A DNA stretch of 64,000 nt from JAAOIF01 sp965217125 (GTDB lineage: Bacteria; Pseudomonadota; Gammaproteobacteria; PS1; Pseudothioglobaceae), in NCBI GenBank assembly GCA_965217125.1, contig OZ244244.1, positions 992,001 to 1,056,000 on the forward strand, given 5' to 3'. A program made the position numbers and the translations under genes. Under the pieces are notes generated by a model that searched no databases, had not been told where the DNA came from, and saw nothing but the letters and a program-made list of their open reading frames with translations. Position 1 is the stretch's first letter. Every line of letters begins with the position of its first letter. This document shows, in pieces, positions 25,404 to 34,055 of the stretch.

Positions 25404-25679
25404 CTATCTGCTCAATAATAAAGCAAGTAAAATAGCACCACCGGCAATTGCTAAACCAGTAGAAATATTTGAGTTTTTTTGTCGCTTCTTTAATTCAATC
25501 CTAACCTTATCTATTGTATCAAATCCAATGGTTTGCATATATTCTAACATCTCAAATTCGTTACCACTCTTAATAATCAAATCTAAGAATTTATCCATTT
25601 CAACAGATGTAGCGTTATTTAGAACAATCTTATCTTGAATTGTTTTTAATTTTTGGTATTCTATTTTTGATAAACTCAT
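25404..25679 (-). CDS. small C-tail-anchored hypothetical protein
   Basis: A 91-residue protein I do not recognise. Residues 1-70 are charged and helical (MSLSKIEYQKLKTIQDKIVLNN, then KSGNEFEMLEYMQTIGFDTIDKVRIELKKRQ). The C-terminus is one hydrophobic segment, GLAIAGGAILLALLLSR, which would anchor it in the inner membrane with the bulk facing the cytoplasm. It starts 17 bases after the stop of the RelA/SpoT-domain gene on the same strand, so the two probably share an mRNA. A partner or antidote role is inference from position. Confidence 0.6.
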   Translation of the reverse strand: MSLSKIEYQKLKTIQDKIVLNNATSVEMDKFLDLIIKSGNEFEMLEYMQTIGFDTIDKVRIELKKRQKNSNISTGLAIAGGAILLALLLSR

Positions 25680-25696
25680 TACCTTTCCTCATCAAA

Positions 25697-26806
25697 TTAA
25701 GTATTCATTTTCATAAAAATTGCTTTAAACATTTTACTAGTCACTTTTTTAAATTTTTTATCATCTATATTATTAAGTATTTTTTGTATATTTTCTAATT
25801 CCTCAGACAAATCAAACATTTTCTCTAAATTTTTAATAAATTCCGCTGTATCCATAAAATAATTAGGATAAGATTGTTCTAATTTTTTAATGTCTTGTAT
25901 TGATAATAACACAACTTCAATAACTTTATTATCCCAATATTCTAATTCCATTTGTAAATAATCTTTATTGGCTTGCTCAAATTTAGCCTTAGCATACTGT
26001 GCTATTTCTACTTCTTGCTGCTCAAAGTCCATTTTTAACAGCAAATATTGCCCTGTGCTATTATTGCTAAAGTGTTTAGTAACAATCCTAAAATTCTGCA
26101 ATTTATCTAATAACTGCACATTTTCAATATCTTTTTTAAGTTCATTTGCGAGTTTATAGTCTATGCCTATATCTTTTCTCTCTAAACTTATAAATAATTT
26201 ACTAATTTTTTTAAAAATATCTAAATATTTTTCATCGCCAAAGCTTTGTTTTAAGGATTGGTTTAAGTATGTTCCTGTAACCTCTACTGCTGTTGCCCAA
26301 GAATGTTGAAGTTTTGTTCTAATTTGTATCTCCACCTTACATTGTTTTTCTATTGGAATATTTTTATCATATTTATACACCATGTGAATGCTTCTATATC
26401 CACTTTCTGGTGGCGTTTCTATATAGTTTTTTTGATTGGCAAAGCTAAATTTAAAGCTTCCGTGAGTTTCTGCTTTTTTAATGGAATCTCTAATTAAATT
26501 CACCTCATTTATACTATTTACAACAATTCTTAAACCGCCAATATCTTGCATTCTGGATAAATTCATTGTTTTTTGTATTTTTAGCTTTTTAATAATTGAA
26601 GGGATTCTTTTTAGGCGTTGAGAGACAAGCGCATCAATTTTATGATTTTTTAATTTTCTATCAATAAGATGCCTAAATAAAGCCATCGGATGCTGGTGAA
26701 TGGCTCGAAATTCTTGCAGTATAATGCTTGCTTCATCTCGGGAAAGTTTGTTATCTTTTTCGATAAAACAATATCCAGCTTGATTGATTTTACTTTTTGT
26801 TATCAT
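25697..26806 (-). CDS. RelA/SpoT nucleotidyltransferase-domain protein (alarmone-synthetase-like)
   Basis: A 369-residue protein with one RelA/SpoT synthetase domain (about residues 45-185): RLKRIPSIIKKL, MQDIGGLRIVV (acidic metal-site region), ETPPESGYRSIHMVY, and VEIQIRTKLQHSWATAVEV (the ExQIRT block). There is no HD hydrolase, TGS or ACT domain, so it is a stand-alone synthetase, not a Rel/SpoT housekeeping protein. The helical C-terminal half (about 200-369) has no recognised domain. Such proteins make (p)ppGpp or (p)ppApp, or pyrophosphorylate tRNA; some are toxins of TA or phage-defence systems. The ATG lies 4 bases after the proB stop. Confidence 0.82.
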   Translation of the reverse strand: MITKSKINQAGYCFIEKDNKLSRDEASIILQEFRAIHQHPMALFRHLIDRKLKNHKIDALVSQRLKRIPSIIKKLKIQKTMNLSRMQDIGGLRIVVNSINEVNLIRDSIKKAETHGSFKFSFANQKNYIETPPESGYRSIHMVYKYDKNIPIEKQCKVEIQIRTKLQHSWATAVEVTGTYLNQSLKQSFGDEKYLDIFKKISKLFISLERKDIGIDYKLANELKKDIENVQLLDKLQNFRIVTKHFSNNSTGQYLLLKMDFEQQEVEIAQYAKAKFEQANKDYLQMELEYWDNKVIEVVLLSIQDIKKLEQSYPNYFMDTAEFIKNLEKMFDLSEELENIQKILNNIDDKKFKKVTSKMFKAIFMKMNT

Positions 26807-26809
26807 TGT

Positions 26810-27580
26810 TTAACAATAGATAAGTGTGCCAATATGCTCGCCAGCACCAAGCCTAGACAAGACATTATTTTCCTTGCCTGAGACGATAGTTGTTGTTGTG
26901 TGTGATTGTGCGGCGGTTTTGGCGGCTAAAACTTTGGTGTACATACCGCCACTGCCAAATGAGCCGCTGGTTTTGCTGGCGACTTGTGTGAGTTTTTGGT
27001 CATTCACCTGGATTGAGTCAATCAGTGTTGCATCGGCATATTCTCTGGGGTCGGCATCATAAATGCCGCGTTGGTCGGTTAAAATAATGAGGCGTTGTGC
27101 TTTTACTAAATTTGCCACTAAAGCGGCTAAGGTGTCATTATCGCCAAATTTAATTTCATCGGTTGCAACAGTATCATTTTCATTAACAATTGGCACCACG
27201 CCAAAAGCTAATAAATTATCGAGTGTTGAGGAAATATTCTCATAACGACTGGCATTTTTTAGGTTTTCATGGGTCAATAATATTTGCGCGGTATGGATAT
27301 TGTGCTTGGCAAATAACGATTCATAGCTTTGAATAAGCCCCATTTGTCCCACTGCTGCCGCTGCTTGGAGCTTATGAATATCGTCTGGACGCCCTACCCA
27401 GCCAAGACGCTTTACCCCCTCAGCAATGGCACCACTGGAAACCAAAATCACATCAATATCCTGTGCAATAAGCTCAACAATCTGCTCTACCCATCGGGCG
27501 ATAGAGCTTGTGTCCAGACCTTTGCCATTGTTGGTTAGCAGCGCAGAACCAATTTTAATTACCCATCTTTTATTCAACAT
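26810..27580 (-). CDS. proB: glutamate 5-kinase, short form without PUA domain
   Basis: A 256-residue amino-acid kinase catalysing the first step of proline synthesis. Motifs are VIKIGSALLT, VILVSSGAIAEG, GQMGLIQSYE, VPIVNENDTVATDEIKFGDNDTLAALVA, LTDQRGIYDADPRE, and GSFGSGGMYTKVLAAK. It ends after GEHIGTLIYC and lacks the roughly 100-residue C-terminal PUA domain of E. coli ProB (367 residues); such short forms exist. It overlaps the obgE stop by 11 bases. The RelA/SpoT gene follows at 4 bases, so a foreign insertion could also have trimmed this end. Confidence 0.93.
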   Translation of the reverse strand: MLNKRWVIKIGSALLTNNGKGLDTSSIARWVEQIVELIAQDIDVILVSSGAIAEGVKRLGWVGRPDDIHKLQAAAAVGQMGLIQSYESLFAKHNIHTAQILLTHENLKNASRYENISSTLDNLLAFGVVPIVNENDTVATDEIKFGDNDTLAALVANLVKAQRLIILTDQRGIYDADPREYADATLIDSIQVNDQKLTQVASKTSGSFGSGGMYTKVLAAKTAAQSHTTTTIVSGKENNVLSRLGAGEHIGTLIYC

Positions 27581-28580
27581 TTTCTCCTACTAATGCAAAC
27601 AATCCACTCACTAAATCCTTACAGCCAAAGCCATTCAATGCTGAAATACTGAATGTTTTACCTTGATAATGAATATTTTGTAAAAATTCTGTTACTATTT
27701 TATCCCTATCATCTACTGCCAATAAGTCTATTTTATTAATGCACAAAATTCTTGGTTTAGCCGCCAACTTTTTGTTATATTTTTGCAGTTCTTTTTCAAT
27801 AATTAAATAATTCCCTGCTGGGTCCGAGCCATCTGCTGGCAATATATCCACCATGTGCAACAATGCCTTAGCCCTAGACAAATGCTTCAAAAATTCAAAA
27901 CCCAAACCCACGCCCTCGCTGGCATCTTCAATCAATCCAGGAATATCTGCCATAACAATATGTTCATCATAAAGCGAAACCACCCCAAGTGACGGATGCA
28001 GGGTGGTAAATGGATAATCTGCTACCTTAGGTCGTGCGCTGGAAATTTGGCGAATCAGGCTAGATTTTCCTGCATTTGGCATACCCAATAGTCCAATATC
28101 AGCCATTACCATAAGCTCTAATCCAATTTCTCGAATTTCACCTGGTGTGCCCGGCGTAGTTTTTCTGGGCGCACGATTAACGCTGGATTTAAAGCGCGTA
28201 TTGCCAAGACCGTGAAAACCACCCTTAGCGACCAACAATACTTGCCCATGCGTTGTAATTTCACCAATCAGCTCATCGGTTTCAAGGTCAAATACCTTAA
28301 CCCCTAATGGCATTTCAACGGTTAAATGCTCGGCAGACTTGCCGCGTTTATTTTGTCCAGAGCCGGGCTGTCCATTTTTGGCACGAAACAAACGATTAAA
28401 ACGAAATTCACTAAGTGTGTTTAACCCTTCTTGTCCGCGCAAGTAAATATGCCCGCCGTCGCCGCCATCGCCGCCATCGGGCCCGCCATCGGGAATGTAT
28501 TTTTCCCGACGAAAGCCCAAGCAGCCTGCGCCGCCTTTACCGGCCTCAACACGAATACTGGCTGAATCTACAAATTTCAT
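27570..28580 (-). CDS. obgE: Obg/CgtA GTPase
   Basis: A 336-residue ribosome-assembly GTPase. ATG 28580 gives MKFVDSASIRVEAGKGGAG, the conserved Obg start; an upstream start at 28628 would overlap waaA. The Gly-rich Obg fold (GPDGGDGGDGGHIYLRG) is followed by a G domain with GMPNAGKSSLI (P-loop), DIPGLIEDASEGVGLGFEFLKH (G3) and NKIDLL (G4). The acidic C-terminal extension is short. It is coupled to proB by overlap and divergent from waaA. Confidence 0.96.
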   Translation of the reverse strand: MKFVDSASIRVEAGKGGAGCLGFRREKYIPDGGPDGGDGGDGGHIYLRGQEGLNTLSEFRFNRLFRAKNGQPGSGQNKRGKSAEHLTVEMPLGVKVFDLETDELIGEITTHGQVLLVAKGGFHGLGNTRFKSSVNRAPRKTTPGTPGEIREIGLELMVMADIGLLGMPNAGKSSLIRQISSARPKVADYPFTTLHPSLGVVSLYDEHIVMADIPGLIEDASEGVGLGFEFLKHLSRAKALLHMVDILPADGSDPAGNYLIIEKELQKYNKKLAAKPRILCINKIDLLAVDDRDKIVTEFLQNIHYQGKTFSISALNGFGCKDLVSGLFALVGENVE

Positions 28581-28637
28581 CGGCTGTGCTTGAAAAATCG
28601 CTAAAATGTGCATTATACCTTTTATCAATCAGCCTCA

Positions 28638-29891
28638 ATGAACCGAACTCTCTACAACTTAATTGCATGCCTATTATTGCCAATTATGGTGTTGCGCTTA
28701 TTATTCAAAAGCATTAAAACACCGGCTTACCGACAAAGAATTAATGAAAGATTGGGGCTTATTAATAAAATTCCAGTGCCAATAATTTGGCTACATTGCG
28801 TTTCTGTGGGTGAATTTAGGGCAGCGACTGTGCTTATTGACCAACTAATAAAACATTACCCCGAGCATCGAGTTTTAGTTAGCACAACAACTCTGGCTAG
28901 CTCACAAGCGGTTACAGATTATTATCAAAGTGTGGTGTTGCATTTGTATTTTCCATTTGATTTGCCATTAATTGTTAATCGCTATATTAAGCAAATCAAT
29001 CCAAAAATTTGCATTTTATTAGAAACCGAAATTTGGGCAAATTTGCTACATAGCTTAAATCAACAAAACATCCCCAGCCTATTAGTGAATGCTAGATTAT
29101 CACCGCGTTCTTTAGCAAAATATCAAAAATTTGCACCTGAGCTTACAAAACAAACTCTAAATAAGTTTAGTAGCATCGCCACACAAAATCAAAATACGGC
29201 AAATCGTTTGCTTGAATTAGGTGCATCTACAGATAAAGTAACGGTTGCTGGCAATATTAAATTTGACCAAAATCCAACAGCAGATGCAACTGTTTCTAAG
29301 CAATTAAAAGCCATTATTGGAGACAAAAAGGTAGTAGTTTTTGCCAGCACACACAGGGGAGAAGAAGCGCAAATTATCAATGCTTATTTAGCGCGTAAAG
29401 ACGATATTGATGCCATATTAGTGCTAATTCCCAGACATCCTGAACGCTTTGACGAGGTCTATTATCTGGCACAAAAATACGGCATTAATATTGCTAAACG
29501 CTCTAATAATAAGGCTTGCGAGGATGCACAGATACTGTTAGGAAACTCTATGGGGGAGATGATGAGTTATTTTGAAGTAGCGGATATTGTATTTATGGGC
29601 GGCAGTTTGAATAACACCGGTGGGCATAATATGCTTGAACCAGCAGCGCTCGCTAAACCCATTTTATTTGGGCCAAATGTGTTTAATTTTGCTGAAATAT
29701 CCGCAGATTTAATTGAGCAAAAAGCAGCCATTCAAGTGCAAAATGCCAATGCTTTGTTTGCACAGATATTGATACTACTTAAGGATAAGGAAAAATCTAG
29801 CAACTTAGGCGATAATGCTAAAAAATACTTTGAATCTCAACAAGGTGCAGTGGATAATTTAATGCAAAAAATTCAATTATTTTTGCATTAA
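28638..29891 (+). CDS. waaA: 3-deoxy-D-manno-octulosonic acid (Kdo) transferase
   Basis: A 417-residue inner-membrane glycosyltransferase adding Kdo to lipid A precursor. ATG 28638 opens MNRTLYNLIACLLLPIMVLRLL, the N-terminal membrane anchor; an upstream ATG at 28608 is less likely. Conserved blocks are WLHCVSVGEFRAA, PFDLPLIVNRYIKQINPKICILLETEIWANLL, NARLSPRS, GNIKFDQ, FASTHRGEE, LIPRHPERF, MGEMMSYFEVADIVFMGGSL and GGHNMLEPAALAKPI. It indicates an outer membrane with lipopolysaccharide. A small palindrome (TACCTTAATAAGGTA near 29915) follows the stop. Confidence 0.95.
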   Translation: MNRTLYNLIACLLLPIMVLRLLFKSIKTPAYRQRINERLGLINKIPVPIIWLHCVSVGEFRAATVLIDQLIKHYPEHRVLVSTTTLASSQAVTDYYQSVVLHLYFPFDLPLIVNRYIKQINPKICILLETEIWANLLHSLNQQNIPSLLVNARLSPRSLAKYQKFAPELTKQTLNKFSSIATQNQNTANRLLELGASTDKVTVAGNIKFDQNPTADATVSKQLKAIIGDKKVVVFASTHRGEEAQIINAYLARKDDIDAILVLIPRHPERFDEVYYLAQKYGINIAKRSNNKACEDAQILLGNSMGEMMSYFEVADIVFMGGSLNNTGGHNMLEPAALAKPILFGPNVFNFAEISADLIEQKAAIQVQNANALFAQILILLKDKEKSSNLGDNAKKYFESQQGAVDNLMQKIQLFLH

Positions 29892-29969
29892 GAAAGCACT
29901 GCATTAGCCCTCTACCTTAATAAGGTATAAATTATATTTTTTATAATGTGCCTTGATTATAATAATTAG

Positions 29970-30191
29970 GTGGATTGTTGCAACACTAAAATTGATAAAA
30001 AGCTATTATGCTATTGTTTTAATATTAGCAAAAATGCTTATGTTGAAGCGTTAAAAACTGGGAAAGGCAAGGTTTTGAAAGATTTTGTGGTGTTTCAAAC
30101 CAAGCATAATTATTGCAATTGTGAAAAGTTCAACCCTGCAAAACAGTGTTGTTTAAAAGGTTTTAAAATAATAGAAAAAAGCTGCACTTAG
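29970..30191 (+). CDS. small Cys-rich BFD-like/metallochaperone-like protein
   Basis: A 73-residue protein starting at GTG 29970 (after AGGTGG). Nine cysteines are visible, in CCNT, LCYCFNISKNAY, YCNCEKF, QCC and SCT. The block CYCFNISKNAYVEALKTG resembles BFD-like [2Fe-2S] domains (CxCxxV, then a helix), and the second Cys cluster could complete a metal site. A role in iron storage or copper/iron handling is only a guess. Its 3' end overlaps the convergent toxin gene by 4 bases. Confidence 0.6.
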   Translation: MDCCNTKIDKKLLCYCFNISKNAYVEALKTGKGKVLKDFVVFQTKHNYCNCEKFNPAKQCCLKGFKIIEKSCT

Positions 30192-30481
30192 ATATTTAAA
30201 AAATCGGAGTTTTTTATCAAGCGCTTAAATGTTTTATAAACTGTTTCCCTTTTCTCAATAATAGCAATAATCAATACATCATCAATCGTGGTGTGTATAA
30301 GGCGAAACTTGCCAACACGCACTTTAAAAAAATCAGAATATCCTTGCAATGCTTCCCCTGTTACACCTCCATTACTTAATGAAAGCAGAGCTGATTTAAT
30401 ACGCATTGCCGTATTTTTATCAGATTTATTGAGATTTTTAAGCTGTTTTACCGCCTGCTTAGTTAATCTATAATCTGTCAT
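30188..30481 (-). CDS. RelE/ParE-superfamily toxin of a type II TA pair
   Basis: A 97-residue protein: YRLTKQAVKQLKNLNKSDKNTAMRIKSAL (two N-terminal helices), ALQGYSDFFKVRVGKFRLIHTTIDDVLIIAIIEKRETVYK (the RelE/ParE beta sheet with VRVGKFRLI). The family includes ribosome-dependent mRNA interferases and gyrase inhibitors; which applies is not readable. It follows the antitoxin with overlapping stop and start (TAATG), the usual antitoxin-first order. Confidence 0.88.
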   Translation of the reverse strand: MTDYRLTKQAVKQLKNLNKSDKNTAMRIKSALLSLSNGGVTGEALQGYSDFFKVRVGKFRLIHTTIDDVLIIAIIEKRETVYKTFKRLIKNSDFLNI

Positions 30482-30723
30482 TAATCAATGCTATTAAGTA
30501 AATTCTCAACCTCACTTTTAGGCGCTAAACCCTCTTTAATAGCAAGTTGAGCTGCTTTTCCGTATAAAATATCTTCAAGTTTTGTTAATTCCTGATAGCG
30601 TTTAGATGATAGCACTACTGCTATTTTCTTGTTTTTCTTGGATATAGTTACAGGCTCTTTCTCAGCACTGCTAATAACAGCACTAAAACTTTGCCTTGCC
30701 TCAATTGATGTCATAGTTTTCAT
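30481..30723 (-). CDS. Phd/YefM-type antitoxin
   Basis: An 80-residue protein. ATG 30723 is preferred because an AGGA Shine-Dalgarno sits just upstream and it starts MKTMTSIEARQSFSAVISSAEKEPVTISKKNKKIAVVLSSKRYQEL, the canonical Phd/YefM DNA-binding fold; a frame from 30768 adds 15 atypical residues. The C-terminus (LAPKSEVENLLNSID) should wrap the toxin. Family members repress their own promoter with the toxin as co-repressor. The following toxin gene overlaps by one base. Confidence 0.88.
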   Translation of the reverse strand: MKTMTSIEARQSFSAVISSAEKEPVTISKKNKKIAVVLSSKRYQELTKLEDILYGKAAQLAIKEGLAPKSEVENLLNSID

Positions 30724-30822
30724 TAGAGTCCTTATAAGTAAAATATTAAGATGTGCATAATATAGCATATTTCCTACATTTAATTTGTCTAAAATTTGGG
30801 TCTATGAATAATTAAATGTCGC

Positions 30823-30862
30823 ACTTTTTATCTTAAAATTGATAAAATTTGACTGTTTTTTT
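30823..30862 (+). repeat. dispersed AT-rich element, partial copy 3
   Basis: These 40 bases match 4682-4721 almost exactly (ACTTTTTATCTTAAAAT, then GATAAAATTTGACTG). Similarity stops after the T-run. Unlike copies 1 and 2 it is not in front of a recognisable gene: the next 90 bp up to the thiC stop hold only a 13-codon frame (30882-30923) and nothing else I can support. Confidence 0.6.
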
Positions 30863-30950
30863 AAACTGGATGTTAAACTAACATGGTAAAAGAAATGAAA
30901 GAAGGCGAGAGATTAGCGAAGTAAAAACAAATCATTCCAGCTTACAACAC

Positions 30951-32813
30951 TTAACTTTTCAAGTAAATCTCACTGTCGTTTTCTAAAAACTCTGCTGATT
31001 TTTTATCCATTTCAACTTGAATAGCATTAATCTTAGCAATTTCTTCCTTATCCATGGTTTTAATCTCTTGGGTGATTTTCATTGAGCAAAATTTCGGGCC
31101 GCACATTGAGCAAAAATGCGCGGTTTTTGCCGCTTGCTTAGGCAAGGTTTCATCATGATATTTTCTTGCAGTATCGGGGTCTAAGCCTAAATTAAACTGG
31201 TCTTCCCAACGAAATTCAAAGCGTGCTTTTGACAAAGCATTATCGCGAATTTGTGCGCCCGGATGCCCCTTAGCCAAATCGGCTGCATGAGCGGCAATTT
31301 TGTAGGCAATAATGCCCTGCTTAACATCATCCTGATTGGGCAAGCCGAGATGCTCTTTTGGAGTAACATAACAAAGCATCGCACAACCATACCAGCCAAT
31401 TTGCGCCGCCCCGATGGCTGAGGTAATATGGTCATAACCCGGTGCAATGTCTGTGGTTAGTGGGCCCAAGGTATAAAATGGCGCCTCAAAGCATTCATCT
31501 AATTGCTTCTGCATATTCTCTTTAATCATTTGCATCGGCACATGCCCTGGGCCTTCGATAAAAGTTTGCACATCGTGTTTCCAAGCGATTTTCGTCAGCT
31601 CGCCTAAGGTTTCTAACTCACCAAATTGCGCCGCATCATTTGCATCTGCAATACAGCCTGGGCGCAAGCCATCACCGAGCGAAAAGGTAATATCATATTG
31701 CTTCATAATTTCACAAATTTCTTCAAAATGAACATAAATAAAACTTTCTGTATGGTGCGCTAAACACCACTTAGCCATAATCGAGCCACCGCGTGAGACA
31801 ATGCCGGTAATTCTGTCAATCGTCAATGGCACATGCTTGAGGCGCACCCCTGCATGAATGGTGAAATAATCCACGCCCTGTTCAGCTTGTTCAATCAAAG
31901 TGTCGCGAAACACTTCCCAAGTTAAATTCTCTGCCACACCATTAACTTTTTCAAGTGCTTGATAAATCGGCACAGTGCCAATCGGCACTGGTGAATTACG
32001 AATAATCCATTCACGGGTTTCATGAATATTTTTCCCCGTGGACAAATCCATAATCGTGTCCGCCCCCCAGCGAATACCCCAGACCATCTTATCGACCTCT
32101 TCCTCGATGCTTGAACCTAATGCAGAATTGCCAATATTGCCATTAATTTTAACCATAAAATTACGCCCAATAATCATCGGCTCAGTCTCAGGATGGTTAA
32201 TATTAGCGGGAATCACCGCACGACCACGCGCCACCTCGCTACGAACAAATTCAGGGCTAATCACCTCAGGAATATCCGCTCCAAAACTCTCGCCTTGATG
32301 TTGTCCGATTTTGTCTTGGTAATCTTGCCATTTACAGTTTTCACGAATGGCAATGTATTCCATCTCAGGGGTGATAATTCCTTGACGCGCATAATGCATT
32401 TGGCTGACATTTTTGCCAGTTTTAGCGCGTTTAGGTTTGTTTAAATGCTCAAAACGCAGCGCATCTAATGCAGTGTTATCTAAGCGCTCATTGGAAAAAT
32501 TGGAGCTTAATGCTGTTAATGTTTCTGTATCAGCACGCTCATCAATCCAAGCGCTGCGAACATTGCCAAGACCTTTATGTAGGTTGATTGCTACATTGGT
32601 ATCGGTATAAACACCTGAGGTATCATAAACATAGATTGGGGCGTTTTTTTCTGCTAATTCGCCAATCGTATCAGTTAATTTAATTTCACGCATTGGCACT
32701 TGAATATCGCTACGCGAACCTCTAACATAGATTTTTTTAGAGTTGGGAAAAGGCTTGACAAATGCTGCTTTAACATTTGACATTTTTTTTAAGGTTTTAT
32801 TTGATTGGTTCAT
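30951..32813 (-). CDS. thiC: phosphomethylpyrimidine synthase (HMP-P synthase)
   Basis: A 620-residue radical-SAM enzyme converting aminoimidazole ribotide to the thiamine pyrimidine. Highly conserved blocks are NINHPETEPMIIGRNF, IRWGADTIMDLSTGKNIHETREWIIRNSPVP, DYFTIHAGV, SRGGSIMAKWCL, SLGDGLRPGC, EGPGHVPM, and the C-terminal cluster motif CSMCGPKFCSM. Only 41 bp separate its ATG from divergent hemB, so there is no room for a TPP riboswitch, unusual for thiC. It needs a 4Fe-4S cluster, for which NfuA is a candidate supplier. Confidence 0.97.
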   Translation of the reverse strand: MNQSNKTLKKMSNVKAAFVKPFPNSKKIYVRGSRSDIQVPMREIKLTDTIGELAEKNAPIYVYDTSGVYTDTNVAINLHKGLGNVRSAWIDERADTETLTALSSNFSNERLDNTALDALRFEHLNKPKRAKTGKNVSQMHYARQGIITPEMEYIAIRENCKWQDYQDKIGQHQGESFGADIPEVISPEFVRSEVARGRAVIPANINHPETEPMIIGRNFMVKINGNIGNSALGSSIEEEVDKMVWGIRWGADTIMDLSTGKNIHETREWIIRNSPVPIGTVPIYQALEKVNGVAENLTWEVFRDTLIEQAEQGVDYFTIHAGVRLKHVPLTIDRITGIVSRGGSIMAKWCLAHHTESFIYVHFEEICEIMKQYDITFSLGDGLRPGCIADANDAAQFGELETLGELTKIAWKHDVQTFIEGPGHVPMQMIKENMQKQLDECFEAPFYTLGPLTTDIAPGYDHITSAIGAAQIGWYGCAMLCYVTPKEHLGLPNQDDVKQGIIAYKIAAHAADLAKGHPGAQIRDNALSKARFEFRWEDQFNLGLDPDTARKYHDETLPKQAAKTAHFCSMCGPKFCSMKITQEIKTMDKEEIAKINAIQVEMDKKSAEFLENDSEIYLKS

Positions 32814-32854
32814 TGTTGTATAATTAACTTAATTTTAATAAATGTATTAACGAA

Positions 32855-33847
32855 ATGACTATTTTAACCCATAGACCACGCCGTATGAGAAAATACGCAC
32901 ATATTCGTGAATTAATACGCGAAAATACTTTAACAACTGATGATTTAATCTTTCCAATTTTTATCGTTGAGGGTGAAAACCAACGCCAAAGCATTGATTC
33001 TATGCCAGATATTGAGCGATTAAGCATTGACCAATTATTAATCGAAGCAGCTGAATTACTTGAATTAGGCATTCGTTGCATCGCATTATTCCCAGTTGTG
33101 CCAGCGGATAAAAAATCACTTAATGCACAACAGGCATTTAATGCTGACGGGCTTGCACAGTGCGCCGTTCGTGCCCTCAAGCAAAATCACCCAACGATAG
33201 CAGTCATTACCGATGTAGCGCTCGACCCTTTCACTACGCACGGTCAAGATGGTTTGATTGATGATACGGGCTATGTGCTAAATGATGAAACCACGCAAGT
33301 GTTGGTTAAACAAGCGCTTTCTCACGCACAGGCTGGTGCAGATATTGTTGCGCCTTCGGATATGATGGATGGGCGGATTGGCGCTATTCGTTTGGCATTA
33401 GAAGAAAATGGCTTTATTCATACTAATATTTTAGCTTATTCTGCAAAATATGCCTCACACTATTATGCCCCGTTCCGTGATGCTGTTGGCTCTGCTAAAA
33501 ATCTTGGCGCTTGCAGTAAAGAAACTTATCAAATGGACCCGTCCAATGCCGATGAGGCAATTCGTGAAGTTGCACTAGACATTGACGAGGGGGCTGATAT
33601 GGTGATGATTAAACCCGGTTTGCCATATTTAGATATTGTTTATCAAGTAAAACAAAGCTTTGCGGTGCCAACTTTTGCCTACCATGTCAGTGGCGAGTAT
33701 GCGATGCTAAAAGCTGCCAGCCAAAATGGCTGGATTGATGAAAAACCAGTGGTATTAGAAACTTTGATGGCGTTTAAACGCGCTGGTGCAGATGCTATTT
33801 TGACTTATTATGCCAAACAAGCAGCTAAGTGGTTAAAGCCGCAATAA
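32855..33847 (+). CDS. hemB: delta-aminolevulinic acid dehydratase (porphobilinogen synthase)
   Basis: A 330-residue haem-pathway enzyme. RPRRMRKYAHIRELIRENTLTTDDLIFPIFI is the standard start. The metal-site block reads DVALDPFTTHGQDGL, lacking the three zinc-binding cysteines of animal or E. coli type enzymes, so it belongs to the magnesium/zinc-independent class. Active-site lysines lie in YSAKYASHYYAPFRDA and MIKPGLPYLDIV. It is divergent from thiC across 41 bp containing TATAAT-like sequence. Confidence 0.96.
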   Translation: MTILTHRPRRMRKYAHIRELIRENTLTTDDLIFPIFIVEGENQRQSIDSMPDIERLSIDQLLIEAAELLELGIRCIALFPVVPADKKSLNAQQAFNADGLAQCAVRALKQNHPTIAVITDVALDPFTTHGQDGLIDDTGYVLNDETTQVLVKQALSHAQAGADIVAPSDMMDGRIGAIRLALEENGFIHTNILAYSAKYASHYYAPFRDAVGSAKNLGACSKETYQMDPSNADEAIREVALDIDEGADMVMIKPGLPYLDIVYQVKQSFAVPTFAYHVSGEYAMLKAASQNGWIDEKPVVLETLMAFKRAGADAILTYYAKQAAKWLKPQ

Positions 33848-33852
33848 TATTG

Positions 33853-34038
33853 TGAGGCTTTTGCAACTTTGAGCCTAACACTATCAATAATCACTATTTT
33901 TAATCCCATTTTTAAGTGGAAATAATCCACTTTTACTAACTTGGAAATTTTTAAAGCCCTTATAATACAAGCTTTAAAAAGTAGTAATTTGACAAAAAAT
34001 TAAATTTTAATAATCACCTATTTTATGCAAAGGTCTCA
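33853..34038. mobile_element. candidate 186-bp MITE with 13-bp terminal inverted repeats
   Basis: The ends TGAGGCTTTTGCA (33853-33865) and TGCAAAGGTCTCA (34026-34038) are inverted repeats matching at 11 of 13 positions. The right end resembles insertion-sequence termini of the GAGACCTTTGCA type that I recall from IS5-like elements, unchecked. A TTG flanks each side, possibly a 3-bp target duplication. The interior has no ORF and has a 7-bp stem (AAGTGGA-AATAA-TCCACTT). It occupies nearly the whole hemB to 34056 gap. Confidence 0.4.
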
Positions 34039-34041
34039 TTG

Positions 34042-34047
34042 TATAAT
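34042..34047 (+). promoter_or_regulatory. -10 box predicting a near-leaderless transcript
   Basis: A perfect TATAAT ends 8 bases before ATG 34056. With usual promoter geometry, transcription would start at or beside the start codon, so the mRNA would be leaderless or nearly so. No good -35 box is visible. It directly abuts the right end of the candidate MITE. Confidence 0.45.
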
Positions 34048-34055
34048 GCAGAGTT

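Noticed and set aside
29892..29969. waaA remnant near the TA pair
   Set aside because: No similarity to either end of waaA; only a small palindrome after the stop.
32814..32854. TPP riboswitch upstream of thiC
   Set aside because: Only 41 bp between divergent starts; no THI-box-like sequence seen.
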